The notes under the pieces: model-generated | The model's input: only the letters and a program-made list of their open reading frames with translations | What the model was told of the DNA's origin: nothing | Database searches by the model: none | Made by a program: the position numbers and the translations under genes | Part shown: positions 50,287 to 60,560 of the stretch, piece by piece | Layout: each line of letters opens with the position of its first letter | How positions within the stretch are numbered: position 1 is the stretch's first letter | DNA from: Chloroflexota bacterium | GTDB lineage: Bacteria; Chloroflexota; Limnocylindria; Limnocylindrales; CSP1-4 | DNA: 64,000 nt | Direction of reading: 5' to 3' | Assembly: GCA_026004015.1 (NCBI GenBank) | Contig: BPIH01000004.1 | Location: 1-64,000 of the forward strand

Positions 50287-52444
50287 CGAACCCCGAGCCT
50301 CGGCGCGACCTCGGCGCCAAGCTCGATCCCCTCGCCCTCGTCCACCGCTCCATCGGCATCCGTCGTGAACGGGTCGTCGCCGGGCTCCTCCGAGAACGGG
50401 TTCGGCTCGTCAACTACGCCGAGGGGCGGGCCCGGGTCGAGCTCACCCTCGACCTCGCCGCCGACCTGGCCGACATCTTCGAGGTCCGGGGCTGGCCACG
50501 GTCCCGACGCGGCACCCATCTCCCGATCGCCCTCCACGAGGGGCTCGGGCGGGTCGTCTTCCGGTACGACGGCCTCGACGGGGTCCGCCGCCTCGTCCAC
50601 GTCGCCCTCGACGGGAATCCCTCCCTCGCTCCCACCGACGACGGCACGATCCGGGCCACCTGGCGCTGGTCGATCCCCTCGGGCGGAGAACGCCAGGTCG
50701 AGTGGCACGTCTGGTCGGAGCGGCAGCAGCTCGGCGGGGAGGCGCCCGGGGCGGTCGCGGGAGCGGCCACCGCCGGAGCGGAGCCGAGCAGGGCCTTCGG
50801 GGCGCGGGCGGCGGCGAGTTCGGGCGGCCGCCGACCCCTGAGCCCGGCCAGGCCCTCGTGCCGGAGGCCAGGGGAGGGGTCGCCCTGGCCGAGGTGGTCG
50901 ACGAAGCGCTCGGCGAACCCGTCGCCGAAGCCGGCGCCGCCGAGGCGGCAGCCGTCCTCCCGCTCTTCACCCCCGTTCCGCGGGTTCGCGACGACGAAGC
51001 CGGTGCCGCCTACCGAGCCTGGTGGCGAGGAGCGACGGAGGTCGAATCCGACAACGAGCTCTTCAACCTCACCCTCCAGCGCTCGACGACCGACCTCCGC
51101 CTCCTCGTCAACGACGGCCCCGGTCGCCGCGAGTGGTACCTGGCGGCCGGAATCCCCTGGTTCGTCACCCTCTTCGGCCGCGATTCGATCATCACCGCCC
51201 TCCAGGTCCTCGCCTTCCGGCCCCAGATCGCCTACGCGACCCTCGACGTCCTCGCCGCTCGCCAGGCGACGGCCCTCGACCCGGAGCGGGACGCCGAACC
51301 GGGCAAGATCCTCCACGAGCTCCGGACCGGGGAACTGGCCGCCATCGGCGAGCTCCCCCACACCCCGTACTACGGCTCCGTCGACTCGACGCCCCTCTGG
51401 CTCATCCTCCTCGGCGCCACCTTCGACTGGACCGGCGACCGGGCCCTCCTCGACCGGCTCTGGCCGCACGCCCTCGCCGCCCTCGAGTGGATCGACCGCT
51501 GGGGGGATCGCGACGGCGACGGCTTCGTCGAGTACGAGCGCCGGAACCCGACGGGGCTTCTGAACCAGGGCTGGAAGGATTCGTCCGACGCCGTCCGCGA
51601 CCGCCACGGGCGCCTCGTCCCGACGCCCATCGCCCTCGTCGAGGTCCAGGGCTACGTCTACGACGCCAAGCGGCGGATGGCGCACCTGGCCGAGGTCCGG
51701 GGGGAGACGGAGCTCGCCGCCCGCCTCGAGCGGGAGGCGGCCGCCCTCCGGGAGCGCTTCGAGGCGGCCTTCTGGGTTCCCGACCTTCGCTACTACGCCA
51801 TGGCCCTCGACGGCGAGAAGCGGCAGGCGGACGCCATCACCTCGAACCCGGGCCAGGCGCTCTGGACCGGCATCGTCTCGCCGGAGCGAGCCCGGTCCGT
51901 CGCCGATCGCCTCCTGGGACCCGGCCTCTACTCGGGCTGGGGCGTCCGGACGTATGCCGCCGGCCAGCCCGGCTACAACCCGATCGGCTACCACACCGGA
52001 ACGGTCTGGCCCCACGACACGTCCCTCATCGCCGCCGGGCTGAAGCGGTACGGCCTCGAGGACGAGGCGAACGAGCTCATCAGCCGGGTCTTCGAGGCGG
52101 CCCAGTCCTTCCCGGCCTACCGCCTCCCCGAGCTCTTCTGCGGCTTCGAGCGCGACTCGGCGACCTCGCCGGTGCCGTACCCCGTCGCCTGCTCGCCCCA
52201 GGCCTGGGCGGCCGGGGCACCCTTCCTCTTCCTCGAGACGATGCTCGGCCTCCGACCGCACGCCGAGCGGGGCGAGCTCGAGCTCCTTCACCCCCATCTC
52301 CCCTCCTGGCTCCGGAGCGTCCGGGTCCGGAATCTCAGGGTCGGAACGGCCCTCGTCGATCTCCTCTTCCACTCCTGGCGCGGCACCACGAGCGCCGAGG
52401 TCCTCCGGAAGGAAGGGGACGTCGCCGTCACGATCCGGCTGTGA
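50007..52444 (+). CDS. Glycogen-debranching-type amylo-alpha-1,6-glucosidase (one frameshift)
   Basis: The N-terminal domain ([40 protein letters not shown]) is the GDE N-terminal bis-domain typical of bacterial debranching enzymes. Near 50800, in an Ala/Gly-rich linker, the frame changes. The catalytic part follows: [74 protein letters not shown] and [12 protein letters not shown], the (alpha/alpha)6 barrel of the GH133/GH15-like group. It probably trims glucosyl side branches of glycogen or a related glucan. ATG 50007 (or GTG 50001) overlaps the open prfA frame. No other glycogen genes are near. Confidence 0.85.
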
Positions 52445-53420
52445 GGCCGGTGTCGGTGCCGCCCGCCTCCTCCGTCGCCGAGGAGCTCCGACTCGGGGTC
52501 GATCGACTCCGGGCGGCCGGCTCCGAGACGGCTCGCCTCGACGCGGAGGTCCTCCTCGCCTGGGCCCTCGGGGTCGACCGCTCGACGATCCTCGCCCATC
52601 CCGAGGCGCCCGTGGCCGGGGAGGCCCTGGCGACGTATCGAGCCGCCATCGAGCGGAGGGCGACCGGGGAGCCGGTCGCCTACATCCGGGGCCTGAAGGA
52701 GTTCTTCGGTCTCGCCTTCGCCGTCGACCGTCGGGCCCTCATCCCCCGGCCCGAGACCGAGCGCCTCGTCGAGCTCGCCCTCGCCCACCTCGAGGCGCGG
52801 CTCACGACGGCGCCGCGGCCCGTCGGCTCGCCTCGCCTCCGGGTCGTCGACGTCGGGACGGGCGCCGGACCGATCGTCGTCGCCCTCGCCGTCACCCTCC
52901 GCCGACGAGGGATGCTCGGCGAGGTCGAGCTCTGGGCGACGGATGCCGACCCCGAGGCCCTCGATCTCGCCCGGGAGAACGCCGTCGCCCACGCCGTCGC
53001 CGATGCCGTGAGCTTCGTCCTGGCCGACCTCCTCCCCGACGACGCCTGCGCTCCTGGGACCTCGTCTGCGCCAACCTGCCGTACGTCCGCTCGGCCGCCG
53101 TCGACGAGCTCCCCGTCGCCGCCTCCTTCGAGCCGCGGCGGGCCCTCGACGGCGGTCCCGACGGCCTCGCGGTCGTCCGCCGCCTCGTGGCGCGGCTGCC
53201 CGACGTCCTGGCGCCCGACGGCCTCGCCCTCCTCGAGATCGGTGCCGACCAGAAGGACGCCGTCGTCGACCTTGCCCGCGAGCTCCTACCGGGCTGGTCG
53301 TGCCGGGTCGAGACCGACCTGGCCGGCCTGCCCCGGGTCGCCCGCCTCGAGCGGCCGGAGGTCCCACCGCTGCCCGCCCCCGGCGGCGAGCCCCGCTCGC
53401 CCTTCCGCTTCGGCCGATGA
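52441..53420 (+). pseudogene. prmC: Release factor glutamine methyltransferase PrmC (one frameshift)
   Basis: PrmC methylates the GGQ Gln of RF1 and RF2, and its gene commonly follows prfA. GTG 52441 overlaps the preceding stop (GTGA). The N-terminal helical domain is followed by AYIRGLKEFFGLAFAVDRRA, LIPRPETERLVELAL and the SAM loop VVDVGTGAGPIVVALAVTLR. Near 53055 the frame shifts; the other frame gives DLVCANLPYVRSAAV, the catalytic N-x-P-Y motif, then LDGGPDGLAVVRRLVARLPD and FLEIG-like strands to TGA 53418. The shift falls directly before the active-site motif. Most likely an indel in the sequence, since PrmC is important for growth. Confidence 0.88.
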
Positions 53421-54466
53421 CGAGCCCCGCCTCCACCCCTTCCCCGACGAGGGATCGGCGGCCCGAGCCGCGCTTCCCGATCCGGCTCGTCGCCCTCGAT
53501 ATCGACGGCACCCTCCTCGACCACGATCTCATCCTCCGGGACCGGACGCGGGCGGCCGTCCGGAGCGCCGTCGCCCGCGGCGCCGTGGTCGTCCTCGCCA
53601 CCGGCCGCATGGCCTCGAGCGTCCGGCCCCTGGCCGAGGCGATCGGGCTTCGGGGACCCCTCATCGCCTACCAGGGGGCCCTCGTTCGCGAGCTGCCGGC
53701 CCCCGGCGAGCCGGGTCCCGGGCGCCTCCTCCACCACGATCCGCTGCCGGCCGAGGTCGCTCGGGCCGCCGTCCGCTGGTCGTACGCCCAGGGTCTGCGG
53801 CCCCACCTCAACCACCTCGAGCGGTTCATCGTCCCCACCGACGACCCGAACGCCGAGGACTACTCGCTCTTCCTCGGGGCCCGGGCCGAGCTCGTCGACG
53901 ACCTCGAAGCGGCCATCGAGCACCCGATCACGAAGGTCATCGCCGTCGCCGAGGAACCCCTCCCCGAGGGAATCCTCGCCGCCGCCCGGGAGGCCTTCGC
54001 CGGGCGGGCCGCGCCGACGATCAGCCATCCCCGGTTCCTCGAGTTCGTCGCTCCGGGGGTCTCGAAGGGCCGGGCCGTCCGCTGGCTCGCTCGACGGCTG
54101 GGGATCCCCCTCGAGCAGACCCTCGCCATCGGCGACCAGCACAACGACGTCGAGATGCTGCGGGCCGTCGGCCACGGGGTCGCCATGGCCGGGGCGCCGC
54201 CGGACGTCCTCGCCGCGGCCCGCTATCTCGCCCCGCCGGTCGGGGAGGAGGGGGCGGCGCAGATCCTCGAAGCCCTCGTCGTCCCGAGCCCGGCCGCGGC
54301 CGAACGGAACGCCCGGCGCTTCCGGATCGACGTCGGGCATCGGGCGGAGGTCGGGCTTCGGGCGGACGTCGGGATGGACGAGCCCCGCATGTGCGACGAT
54401 GGACGGCGGCGCAGCGAAGGCGAGCGCAGCGAACACGTAGCGAAGGCGAGTAGGGAAGGAGCGTGA
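53417..54466 (+). CDS. HAD-superfamily phosphatase, Cof type
   Basis: A 349-residue Cof/IIB-type HAD hydrolase starting at ATG 53417, overlapping the prmC stop (ATGA). Motif I is [16 protein letters not shown]; motif II is VLATGR; the cap follows. Motif III Lys and motif IV are in [20 protein letters not shown] and [20 protein letters not shown], where GDQHND is typical. Such enzymes dephosphorylate sugar phosphates or cofactors; the substrate is unknown. After about residue 285 comes an atypical charged tail encoded by a GCGAAGGCGAG-repeat stretch just upstream of glyA. Confidence 0.9.
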   Translation: MTSPASTPSPTRDRRPEPRFPIRLVALDIDGTLLDHDLILRDRTRAAVRSAVARGAVVVLATGRMASSVRPLAEAIGLRGPLIAYQGALVRELPAPGEPGPGRLLHHDPLPAEVARAAVRWSYAQGLRPHLNHLERFIVPTDDPNAEDYSLFLGARAELVDDLEAAIEHPITKVIAVAEEPLPEGILAAAREAFAGRAAPTISHPRFLEFVAPGVSKGRAVRWLARRLGIPLEQTLAIGDQHNDVEMLRAVGHGVAMAGAPPDVLAAARYLAPPVGEEGAAQILEALVVPSPAAAERNARRFRIDVGHRAEVGLRADVGMDEPRMCDDGRRRSEGERSEHVAKASREGA

Positions 54467-54470
54467 GCCG

Positions 54471-55799
54471 ATGACGATGACCCCGACCTCCCGCCTGGCC
54501 TGGGCGAGCCTCGCCGAGGTCGACCCGGAGCTCTGGGCGGCCATGCTCGGCGAGCGGGCCCGACAGCGGGACAAGATCGAGCTCATCGCCTCGGAGAACT
54601 ACACGGCCGCGGCGGTCATGGAGGCCCAGGGCTCCTGGCTGACGAACAAGTACGCCGAGGGGCTCCCCGGGCGCCGCTACTACGGCGGCTGCGAGTACGT
54701 CGACGTCGCCGAGACCCTCGCCATCGAACGCGCCCTCGCCCTCTTCCCCGGGGCCGAGCACGTCAACGTCCAGCCCCACTCCGGCGCCCAGGCGAACATG
54801 GCCGCCTACTTCGCCGTCCTCGAACCGGGCGACCGGATCCTCGGCATGAACCTCGCCCATGGCGGTCACCTGACCCACGGCTCGCCGGTGAACTTCTCGG
54901 GGCGGCTCTTCGAGGTCCACGCCTACGGCGTCGATCGCGAAACCGAGCAGCTCGACTACGACGCCCTGGAAGCCCAGGCGAAGGCCGTCCGGCCGAAGCT
55001 CGTCGTGGCCGGCGCCTCGGCCTACCCACGCCTCTGGGACTTCGAGCGCCTCGCCGCCATCGCCCACGGGGTCGGCGCCCTCCTCATGGTCGACATGGCC
55101 CACGTCGCCGGCCTCGTCGCGGCGGGGCTCCACCCCTCGCCGTTCCCCCATGCCGATCTCGTGACGACGACGACCCACAAGACCCTCCGCGGGCCGCGGG
55201 GTGGTCTCGTCTTCGCCCGCCGCGAGCTGCCCGACGGGGTCGACCCCGCCGACTTCCCGACGGTCCGCGGCTCCCTCGCCGCGACCGTCGACCGAACCGT
55301 CTTCCCGGGCTTCCAGGGCGGGCCGCTCATGCACGTCATCGCTGCCAAGGCCGTCGCCTTCAAGCTGGCCATGACCGACGAGTTCCGGCGGGACCAGGAG
55401 CGGACCCTCGAGAACGCCCGGGCCCTCGCCGAGGCCCTCGCCGAGCGGGGGGCACGGATCGTCTCCGGCGGCACCGACAACCACCTCATCCTCATCGACG
55501 TCTCGCCCCTCGGGGTGACGGGCCGCGAGGCGGAGCGCCTCCTCGACGAGATCGGGATCACCGTCAACAAGAACGCCATCCCCTTCGACCCGCAGCCGCC
55601 GAACATCGCCTCGGGGATCCGGGTCGGCACGCCGGCCGTGACCTCGCGCGGCTTCGGGCCCGACGAGATGCGGGTCCTCGGCCGGATCATCGTCGAGGCC
55701 ATCGAGACCCGGGCCGAGCCGGCCGAGCAGGCTCGCCTGGCGGCCGAAGTTCGCGCCATGGCGGCTCGCTTCCCGGTCCCGGGTCTGCCGGCCGACTGA
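54471..55799 (+). CDS. glyA: Serine hydroxymethyltransferase
   Basis: SHMT is a PLP enzyme that interconverts serine and glycine with tetrahydrofolate, supplying one-carbon units. The 442-residue protein is complete: [80 protein letters not shown] and the PLP Lys in [17 protein letters not shown]. The C-terminus has [23 protein letters not shown] 54471 follows AAGGAG by nine bases. Its place before a wecA-like gene and the atp operon is seen in other Gram-positive-type genomes. Confidence 0.97.
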   Translation: MTMTPTSRLAWASLAEVDPELWAAMLGERARQRDKIELIASENYTAAAVMEAQGSWLTNKYAEGLPGRRYYGGCEYVDVAETLAIERALALFPGAEHVNVQPHSGAQANMAAYFAVLEPGDRILGMNLAHGGHLTHGSPVNFSGRLFEVHAYGVDRETEQLDYDALEAQAKAVRPKLVVAGASAYPRLWDFERLAAIAHGVGALLMVDMAHVAGLVAAGLHPSPFPHADLVTTTTHKTLRGPRGGLVFARRELPDGVDPADFPTVRGSLAATVDRTVFPGFQGGPLMHVIAAKAVAFKLAMTDEFRRDQERTLENARALAEALAERGARIVSGGTDNHLILIDVSPLGVTGREAERLLDEIGITVNKNAIPFDPQPPNIASGIRVGTPAVTSRGFGPDEMRVLGRIIVEAIETRAEPAEQARLAAEVRAMAARFPVPGLPAD

Positions 55800-55817
55800 C
55801 GGTCGGCGCGCGAGGCC

Positions 55818-57602
55818 GTGCGGTTCATCCCCGAGCTCGGTAGCGTCCTCCCCTGGCTCGCCGTCGCGGCCGTCGCCGCGGCCGTCGTCGCTTTCGTCGG
55901 GACGCCGATCGTCCGAGCCGTCGCCCTTCAGGCCGGCCTCCTCGACCTCCCGGACCGTCGGCGGGTGAACACCCGGCCCGTCCCGAGGGCCGGTGGGCTC
56001 GCCGTTGCCGTCGCCTTTCTCGCCGTCGCCGCCGGCTTCGTCGTCGTCGATGCCGCCGCGGGGAGCGTGCCGACCCCGCGCTTCCTCGAACCGGGCCAGC
56101 TCGTCGCCCTCCTGGCGGGCGGTGCCGCAGCGGCGGTCCTCGGCCTCCTCGACGACGCCCTCCAGCTCCGCGCCCGCTGGCAGCTCGCCGGCCAGCTCGC
56201 CCTGGCCGCCTTCGCCATCGGGCTCGGGATCGGCGTCGAGGCGATCAACGTCCCTTTCGTGGATCGGCCGGTCGTCCTCGACGGGGCGCTCGGGATCGCC
56301 TTCACGGCCTTCTGGATCGTGGGCATGATCAACTCGATCAATTTCATCGACGGCCTCGACGGGCTGTCGGCCGGCATCGGCTGCATCGCCGCCGTCACCC
56401 TCGGCCTCATCAGCCTGACGACGACCATCGGCCAGCCGTACATCGCCATCCTCTGCTTCGCCCTCGCCGGCGCCCTCCTCGGCTTCCTGCGCTGGAACTT
56501 CCACCCGGCCGTCGTCTTCGCCGGGACGAGCGGGACGATGTTCCTCGGCTACGTCCTCGCCGTCCTCGCCGTCCTCGGCTCGGCCAAGGTGGCGGTCGCT
56601 CTCCTCGTCCTCGGGGTCCCGATCATCGACACCTTCTGGATCATCGTCCGCCGGCTGGCCACGGGCCGGATGCCCTTCAGCCCCGACCGGGGTCACATCC
56701 ACCACCGGCTCCTCGACCTCGGCCTCGGGCACCGGGAGGTGGTCCTCCTCATCTACGGCATCTGCACCGTCCTCGCCGTCCTCTCGCTCCTCCTCTCGGG
56801 GACGGGGCAGATCTACGCCTTCCTCGGGCTCTTCGTCGGCCTCGGTCTCGTCCTCTTCGTCCTGACCCGCCGCGGCCTCGTCGCCGACGAGCTCGTGGCG
56901 GCGACGTACGATGCGGCGGACGCCGACGGCGGGCCGGACCGTCCCGCCGGCCCGGACGGAGCGGTCGAGCGACGGATAAGGGAGCCGGGGATCGGGAGGC
57001 GGTGCGGGCCTGATGTCGACGGAGGGGTTTCTGGCGGTCGTCGGGGTCCTCGCGTTCGTGCTCGTGGGTGCGGGCGGGGTCGCCTTCCTCGGGCGACGAC
57101 GGGCGCGACGCCGTCGGGCCCGCCCCGGCGAACCGACCCCCCGGTCGGTCGTCAGCTCCGAGGCGTGGCCGATGCGGGCGGCCGGACCACCGCGAGACCT
57201 CGCCCGAACCGAGACGGGCGTCCGGTTGCCTCTCGAACCCGCGATCCGGGCCCCCGACGAGCCGACCCGAATCGTGCCCCGGCGTCTGGCCGTGAGCGGC
57301 GCCCTCGAGGCTCGGCGCCGCGCGGCGGCAGGGAATCAGCCGGCCGACGTCTGGGAGCCGGAGGTCGTCGAGGAGCCCGTGGCGGCGCTCGCCGAGCGGC
57401 GGCTCGTCCGGCGCCTCCGTCTCGTCCGGGACACCGCCCTCCTCATCTTCGCCGGCTCGGTCGTCGCCCTCCTCGTCCTCCTCCAGCGCCCCGGCAACAC
57501 CGGGGTGGCGTCGCTGACGGGCACGCCGCCGACGAACGCGAGCGGCCCGGCCGCCTCGGCCGGGGGCGGGGCCCCGGACGCATCGGCCGGACCGACCGGT
57601 AG
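55818..57602 (+). CDS. WecA/TagO-type undecaprenyl-phosphate sugar-1-phosphate transferase
   Basis: A polyprenyl-phosphate N-acetylhexosamine-1-phosphate transferase that would start an envelope glycopolymer. GTG 55818. About ten helices in residues 10-355. Key motifs: GLLDLPDRRRVNTRPVPRAG, LGLLDDALQLRARWQLAGQL (D-D metal pair), NSINFIDGLDGLSAGIGCIA, LGFLRWNFHPAVVFAGTSGT and PFSPDRGHIHHRLLDLGLGH, whose HIHH marks WecA/TagO rather than MraY. Family similarity ends by residue 360 (about 56900). The frame stays open to 57602, overlapping the next gene for 590 bases in Arg/Pro-rich sequence, so the stop was probably lost by an indel; a TGA at 57011 precedes the next ATG. Confidence 0.88.
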   Translation: MRFIPELGSVLPWLAVAAVAAAVVAFVGTPIVRAVALQAGLLDLPDRRRVNTRPVPRAGGLAVAVAFLAVAAGFVVVDAAAGSVPTPRFLEPGQLVALLAGGAAAAVLGLLDDALQLRARWQLAGQLALAAFAIGLGIGVEAINVPFVDRPVVLDGALGIAFTAFWIVGMINSINFIDGLDGLSAGIGCIAAVTLGLISLTTTIGQPYIAILCFALAGALLGFLRWNFHPAVVFAGTSGTMFLGYVLAVLAVLGSAKVAVALLVLGVPIIDTFWIIVRRLATGRMPFSPDRGHIHHRLLDLGLGHREVVLLIYGICTVLAVLSLLLSGTGQIYAFLGLFVGLGLVLFVLTRRGLVADELVAATYDAADADGGPDRPAGPDGAVERRIREPGIGRRCGPDVDGGVSGGRRGPRVRARGCGRGRLPRATTGATPSGPPRRTDPPVGRQLRGVADAGGRTTARPRPNRDGRPVASRTRDPGPRRADPNRAPASGRERRPRGSAPRGGRESAGRRLGAGGRRGARGGARRAAARPAPPSRPGHRPPHLRRLGRRPPRPPPAPRQHRGGVADGHAADERERPGRLGRGRGPGRIGRTDR

Positions 57603-57963
57603 CCTCGTCCCGCCCGCCACGGGCCGACCTTCGGGCGCGACGCCCTCACCAGGCGTCTCGTCGACGGCGACGCCTCGTGCAACGATCCGCCCGACGGCCA
57701 CGCCGGGACCGACGGCGCCACCCACGGCTCGACCGACGACGCCCCGCCCGACCGCGACGCCTGCCGCGACCGGGACCGCGGCGCCGACACTGCCGACGAG
57801 CACGCCGAGCCCCACCGCGACGGCGACGCCGGCCCCGACGCCCACCGCCACGCTCGAGCCGTCGCCCTCACCCTCGCCGACGCCGGAGCCACCGAGTCCC
57901 ACCCCGACGCCCGGGCCGTCGCCATCACCCAGCCCGACCCCGGAACCGAGCCCCTCATCCTGA
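57013..57963 (+). CDS. Membrane protein with Pro/Thr/Ser-rich extracellular tail (unknown)
   Basis: A 316-residue protein from ATG 57013. An N-terminal helix (FLAVVGVLAFVLVGAGGVAF) is followed by a basic cytoplasmic region with LRLVRDTALLIFAGSVVALL as a second helix near residue 150. The last 150 residues are almost only Pro, Thr, Ser, Ala and Gly in short degenerate repeats, such as PSPSPTPEPPSPTPTPGPSP, as in wall-spanning or glycosylated stalks. I do not recognise a family. Adjacency to a WecA/TagO transferase suggests an envelope role. Confidence 0.65.
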   Translation: MSTEGFLAVVGVLAFVLVGAGGVAFLGRRRARRRRARPGEPTPRSVVSSEAWPMRAAGPPRDLARTETGVRLPLEPAIRAPDEPTRIVPRRLAVSGALEARRRAAAGNQPADVWEPEVVEEPVAALAERRLVRRLRLVRDTALLIFAGSVVALLVLLQRPGNTGVASLTGTPPTNASGPAASAGGGAPDASAGPTGSLVPPATGRPSGATPSPGVSSTATPRATIRPTATPGPTAPPTARPTTPRPTATPAATGTAAPTLPTSTPSPTATATPAPTPTATLEPSPSPSPTPEPPSPTPTPGPSPSPSPTPEPSPSS

Positions 57964-58788
57964 GTTCCGCGTTCGCCCGTTCAGGCGGTGGCAGCGCCTC
58001 GTCGAGTCCCTCCGGACTGGGCCATGCCGTGAAGCGCGTGCTCAGGGTTGCCGATCGGGACGTTACTGCGGTCCGCAACCGGATCCTTCCGAGCGACTGT
58101 CGTAGACCGTAGAGAACGCTCGCCGAGGGCTTCGGGCGCCGTCACTTCAAGGGGCTGCACGGGCCAACAACGCCGAGGTCGTGGGACTCGTTCGCCCGGG
58201 ACCGCCCCTGACGTCACCAGCTCTGGCCGCCGACGCGGATCGCCGCCGTGGAGGTGACGAGCGCCCACGGCCTCCGCGGGAGCCTCGCCCACCCGACCTT
58301 GCCCTTGTTCCCGTGAGGCGCGCGTTATCCAGGGCCCGGGCGGGCGGGAGGGCCGGTTGCGGCGTCGGCACCGCACGCCCCACGCTCGGCCGAGCGGTCG
58401 GAGCGGCCGGGATCGGGGCCTCCCCGGCCGGTTGGCCGGTCGTACGCTCGTGGCACGGTCGTTTGTCCGTGACGGTGCCCCGGACGGGGGTCGGGACGCC
58501 CTCGGTGCCGCCCTCGCCACGCTCGGGCAGCACTTCGTCCGGGGTCGCCACCGTGCCCAAACCGGCCCCGGCCGCCGATCCGGGCCACAGAAGGTGCGCC
58601 TGATGAGAAGATGACCAGAATCCGGGGGCGAGCGTGGATGGATGCCGTCCCGGGTCGGGAGCGAGGGGCATCGCCGTTCGGGAGAGAGGCGGTCGGCGTC
58701 CGGGGGTCGTCCGGACGCCCGGCGACCAAGAACCGGACAGATTCACTTGGCTACGAGAAGCGGCGGCCACGCCGGCGGTCGCACCTGC
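57964..58788 (+). other. Intergenic region before the ATP synthase operon, no gene recognised
   Basis: About 825 bases. Open frames on both strands are Arg/Pro/Gly-rich and lack any recognisable domain; no tRNA, SRP RNA or RNase P RNA core was seen. A degenerate or unknown element cannot be excluded. Confidence 0.5.
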
Positions 58789-58794
58789 TACACT
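58789..58794 (+). promoter_or_regulatory. -10 box of the atp operon
   Basis: TACACT, 24 bases before the first atp gene, would give a leader of about 18 bases. No good -35 hexamer is seen 16-18 bases upstream. Confidence 0.4.
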
Positions 58795-58818
58795 TACGCC
58801 CGCCTTGCCAGGTCGCCC

Positions 58819-59043
58819 ATGATCGAGCCCGGACGAGCCTGGGCCTACTTCGCCCTCTTCTCGGAGATCGGAATCGTCCTGCTGGTCACCACCCTGGGCG
58901 GTGTCCTGGCAGGGTACTGGCTGGACCAGCAGCTCGGGTCGGTCCCGATCTTCGCCCTCGCCGGCCTCTTCGTCGGCCTGGCGGTGGGCGCCCGGGCGGT
59001 CTACCGGCTCATCACCCGGTTCCTGGCCACATTCGAAGACTGA
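58819..59043 (+). CDS. atpI: AtpI/AtpZ-type ATP synthase accessory protein
   Basis: A 74-residue protein with two membrane helices: FALFSEIGIVLLVTTLGGVL followed by AGYWLDQQLGSVP, and FALAGLFVGLAVGARAVYRL. The pattern G-x-x-x-D-x-x-L-G-S-x-P between two helices is that of the AtpZ/AtpI family, which assists c-ring assembly or Mg2+ supply for the F-type ATP synthase. ATG 58819. It is the first gene of the operon, 20 bases before atpB. Confidence 0.82.
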   Translation: MIEPGRAWAYFALFSEIGIVLLVTTLGGVLAGYWLDQQLGSVPIFALAGLFVGLAVGARAVYRLITRFLATFED

Positions 59044-59063
59044 CGATCGAGAGCGCGGCGACG

Positions 59064-60176
59064 ATGCCGCGCTCTCCGCACGGAGCGAGCGTGCCGGACG
59101 AGCGCCATCACCCAGATCCCATCGCCAGCCCCGCCGTCCCCGCGGTCGGGGCCGCCCCGGCCGGCGTCGGAGCGGCGGAGGACGCCGCCGTCGAGCGCCC
59201 GCGCGGCTCGAGGCTCGTTCGGAACCTCGGGCTCCTCATCGCGGCCGTCATCGCCATCGACATCCTCGCCGTCCTCTTCGTCCCGCCCTTCCCGCCCGGC
59301 GAGCCCGGCGCCGCCTGCGAGTTCCCGGTCTGCTTCATCGCCGGCAACCTCGAGCTGCCGGCACCCCACGTCGTCTTCGACCTCGACCCATCGACCTCGC
59401 TCCCCGAGGGCCCGCTGGCGATCGGCTTCGACGCCTCGATCAGCTCCTCCCTCTTCACCATGTGGATCGTCATGGCCGTCGTCCTCGGGCTCGCCGTCCT
59501 CGCCACCCGCCGGATGCGCGAGGTCCCGAGCGGGATCCAGAACGTCGTCGAGTTCGCCTACGAGCAGCTCTCGAACTTCGCCACCTCCATCGGCGGCCCC
59601 GGGGCGCGCGCCCACGTCCCCTTCTACGCCGCCTTCTTCCTCCTCATCCTCTTCTCGAACTGGAGCGGTCTCGTGCCGCCGGTCGGCAAGGTCCACGAGC
59701 TCCGGGCGCCGACGAGCGACGTCAACGTCACCATCGGCCTCGCCCTCGTCGCCTTCGCCTACTTCGAGTTCCAGGGGCTGCGAGCGAACGGCGTCCTCGG
59801 CTACCTCGCCAAGTTCTTCCCCGTCGGCGAGTTCCGGAAGGGGGTCGGGGCCGGCCTCATCGCCCTCTTCGTCGGCCTCATCGAGCTCATGCTCGAGTTC
59901 GTGAAACCGGTCACCCTCTCGATGCGACTTTTTGGCAACATCTACGGCGGCGAAGTCGCCCTCGGGGTCCTGACGGCCCTCACCATCGCCGTCATCCCCG
60001 TGGCGCTCTTCGCCCTCGAGCTCATGCTGAACTTCGTCCAGGCCTTGATCTTCAGCGTCCTCATGCTCATCTTCACCCTCGTGGCGGTCGAGAGCCACCA
60101 CGAGGAGGAAGGCCACGCCGAGCCGGCCGACGCGCCGGCCGGCGATCGGGCACCGGCCCCGGCGCCCGCCCACTAG
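59064..60176 (+). CDS. atpB: ATP synthase F0 subunit a
   Basis: Subunit a forms the proton half-channels. The 370-residue protein (ATG 59064) is longer than usual through a 45-residue polar N-terminus and an acidic, Pro-rich C-terminus (HHEEEGHAEPADAP). Core: LFTMWIVMAVVLGLAVLATR, IQNVVEFAYEQL, FLLILFSNWSGLVPPVGKVH, LALVAFAYFEFQGLRANGVL, and the essential Arg in KPVTLSMRLFGNIYGGEVAL. The last helix, LNFVQALIFSVLMLIFTLVA, is complete. Confidence 0.95.
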   Translation: MPRSPHGASVPDERHHPDPIASPAVPAVGAAPAGVGAAEDAAVERPRGSRLVRNLGLLIAAVIAIDILAVLFVPPFPPGEPGAACEFPVCFIAGNLELPAPHVVFDLDPSTSLPEGPLAIGFDASISSSLFTMWIVMAVVLGLAVLATRRMREVPSGIQNVVEFAYEQLSNFATSIGGPGARAHVPFYAAFFLLILFSNWSGLVPPVGKVHELRAPTSDVNVTIGLALVAFAYFEFQGLRANGVLGYLAKFFPVGEFRKGVGAGLIALFVGLIELMLEFVKPVTLSMRLFGNIYGGEVALGVLTALTIAVIPVALFALELMLNFVQALIFSVLMLIFTLVAVESHHEEEGHAEPADAPAGDRAPAPAPAH

Positions 60177-60314
60177 CCGGTCGGCGCCTCCGGACGGGCA
60201 GCGACGGCCCGCCGAGACGCCGGGCACGTCCGCACCGATCGAGTCGCCGACGCCCCAACATCGGTCCCAGCAATCGCCGGGCTCGCCCCGGCTCCACAGG
60301 AGGAAGAAACGACC

Positions 60315-60527
60315 ATGGAGAACCTCGGCGCAGGGATCGCCGCCCTCGGCGTCATCGGTCCCGGCATCGGCATCGGCATCCTGGCCGGCATGTCGAGCGC
60401 GGCCATCGGCCGCAACCCGGACGCGGGTGGCCAGATCCGCGGCCTGGCGATCATCCTCGCCGCCTTCGCCGAAGGGCTCGGGGTGCTCGCCATCGTCGTC
60501 GGCCTGCTCTCGATCTTCATCAAGTAG
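60315..60527 (+). CDS. atpE: ATP synthase F0 subunit c
   Basis: A 70-residue hairpin protein whose ring turns as protons pass. The first helix is Gly-rich (GVIGPGIGIGILAGMSSAAI); the polar loop is GRNPDAGGQIRG; the second helix, AIILAAFAEGLGVLAIVVGL, carries the proton-binding carboxylate Glu in AFAEG. There is no extra sodium-binding Gln/Ser pattern in the first helix that I can see, so proton coupling is more likely. ATG 60315 has AGGAGGAA upstream. Confidence 0.96.
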   Translation: MENLGAGIAALGVIGPGIGIGILAGMSSAAIGRNPDAGGQIRGLAIILAAFAEGLGVLAIVVGLLSIFIK

Positions 60528-60560
60528 GCCGGCTCGGCCGCCCCGAAGGGAGCACGACAG

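Noticed and set aside
54021-56732. 903-codon minus-strand frame across glyA and the wecA-like gene
   Set aside because: Antisense to two clear genes; Asp/Glu/Gly/Arg-rich without any domain.
57600-57960. Possible tandem DNA repeat or CRISPR array
   Set aside because: The periodic look comes from degenerate Pro/Thr/Ser codons of a coding gene; there are no identical repeats with unique spacers.
57964-58788. Possible genes or an RNA gene in the gap before the atp operon
   Set aside because: Frames on both strands lack domains and typical composition; no tRNA, SRP RNA or RNase P core was recognised.
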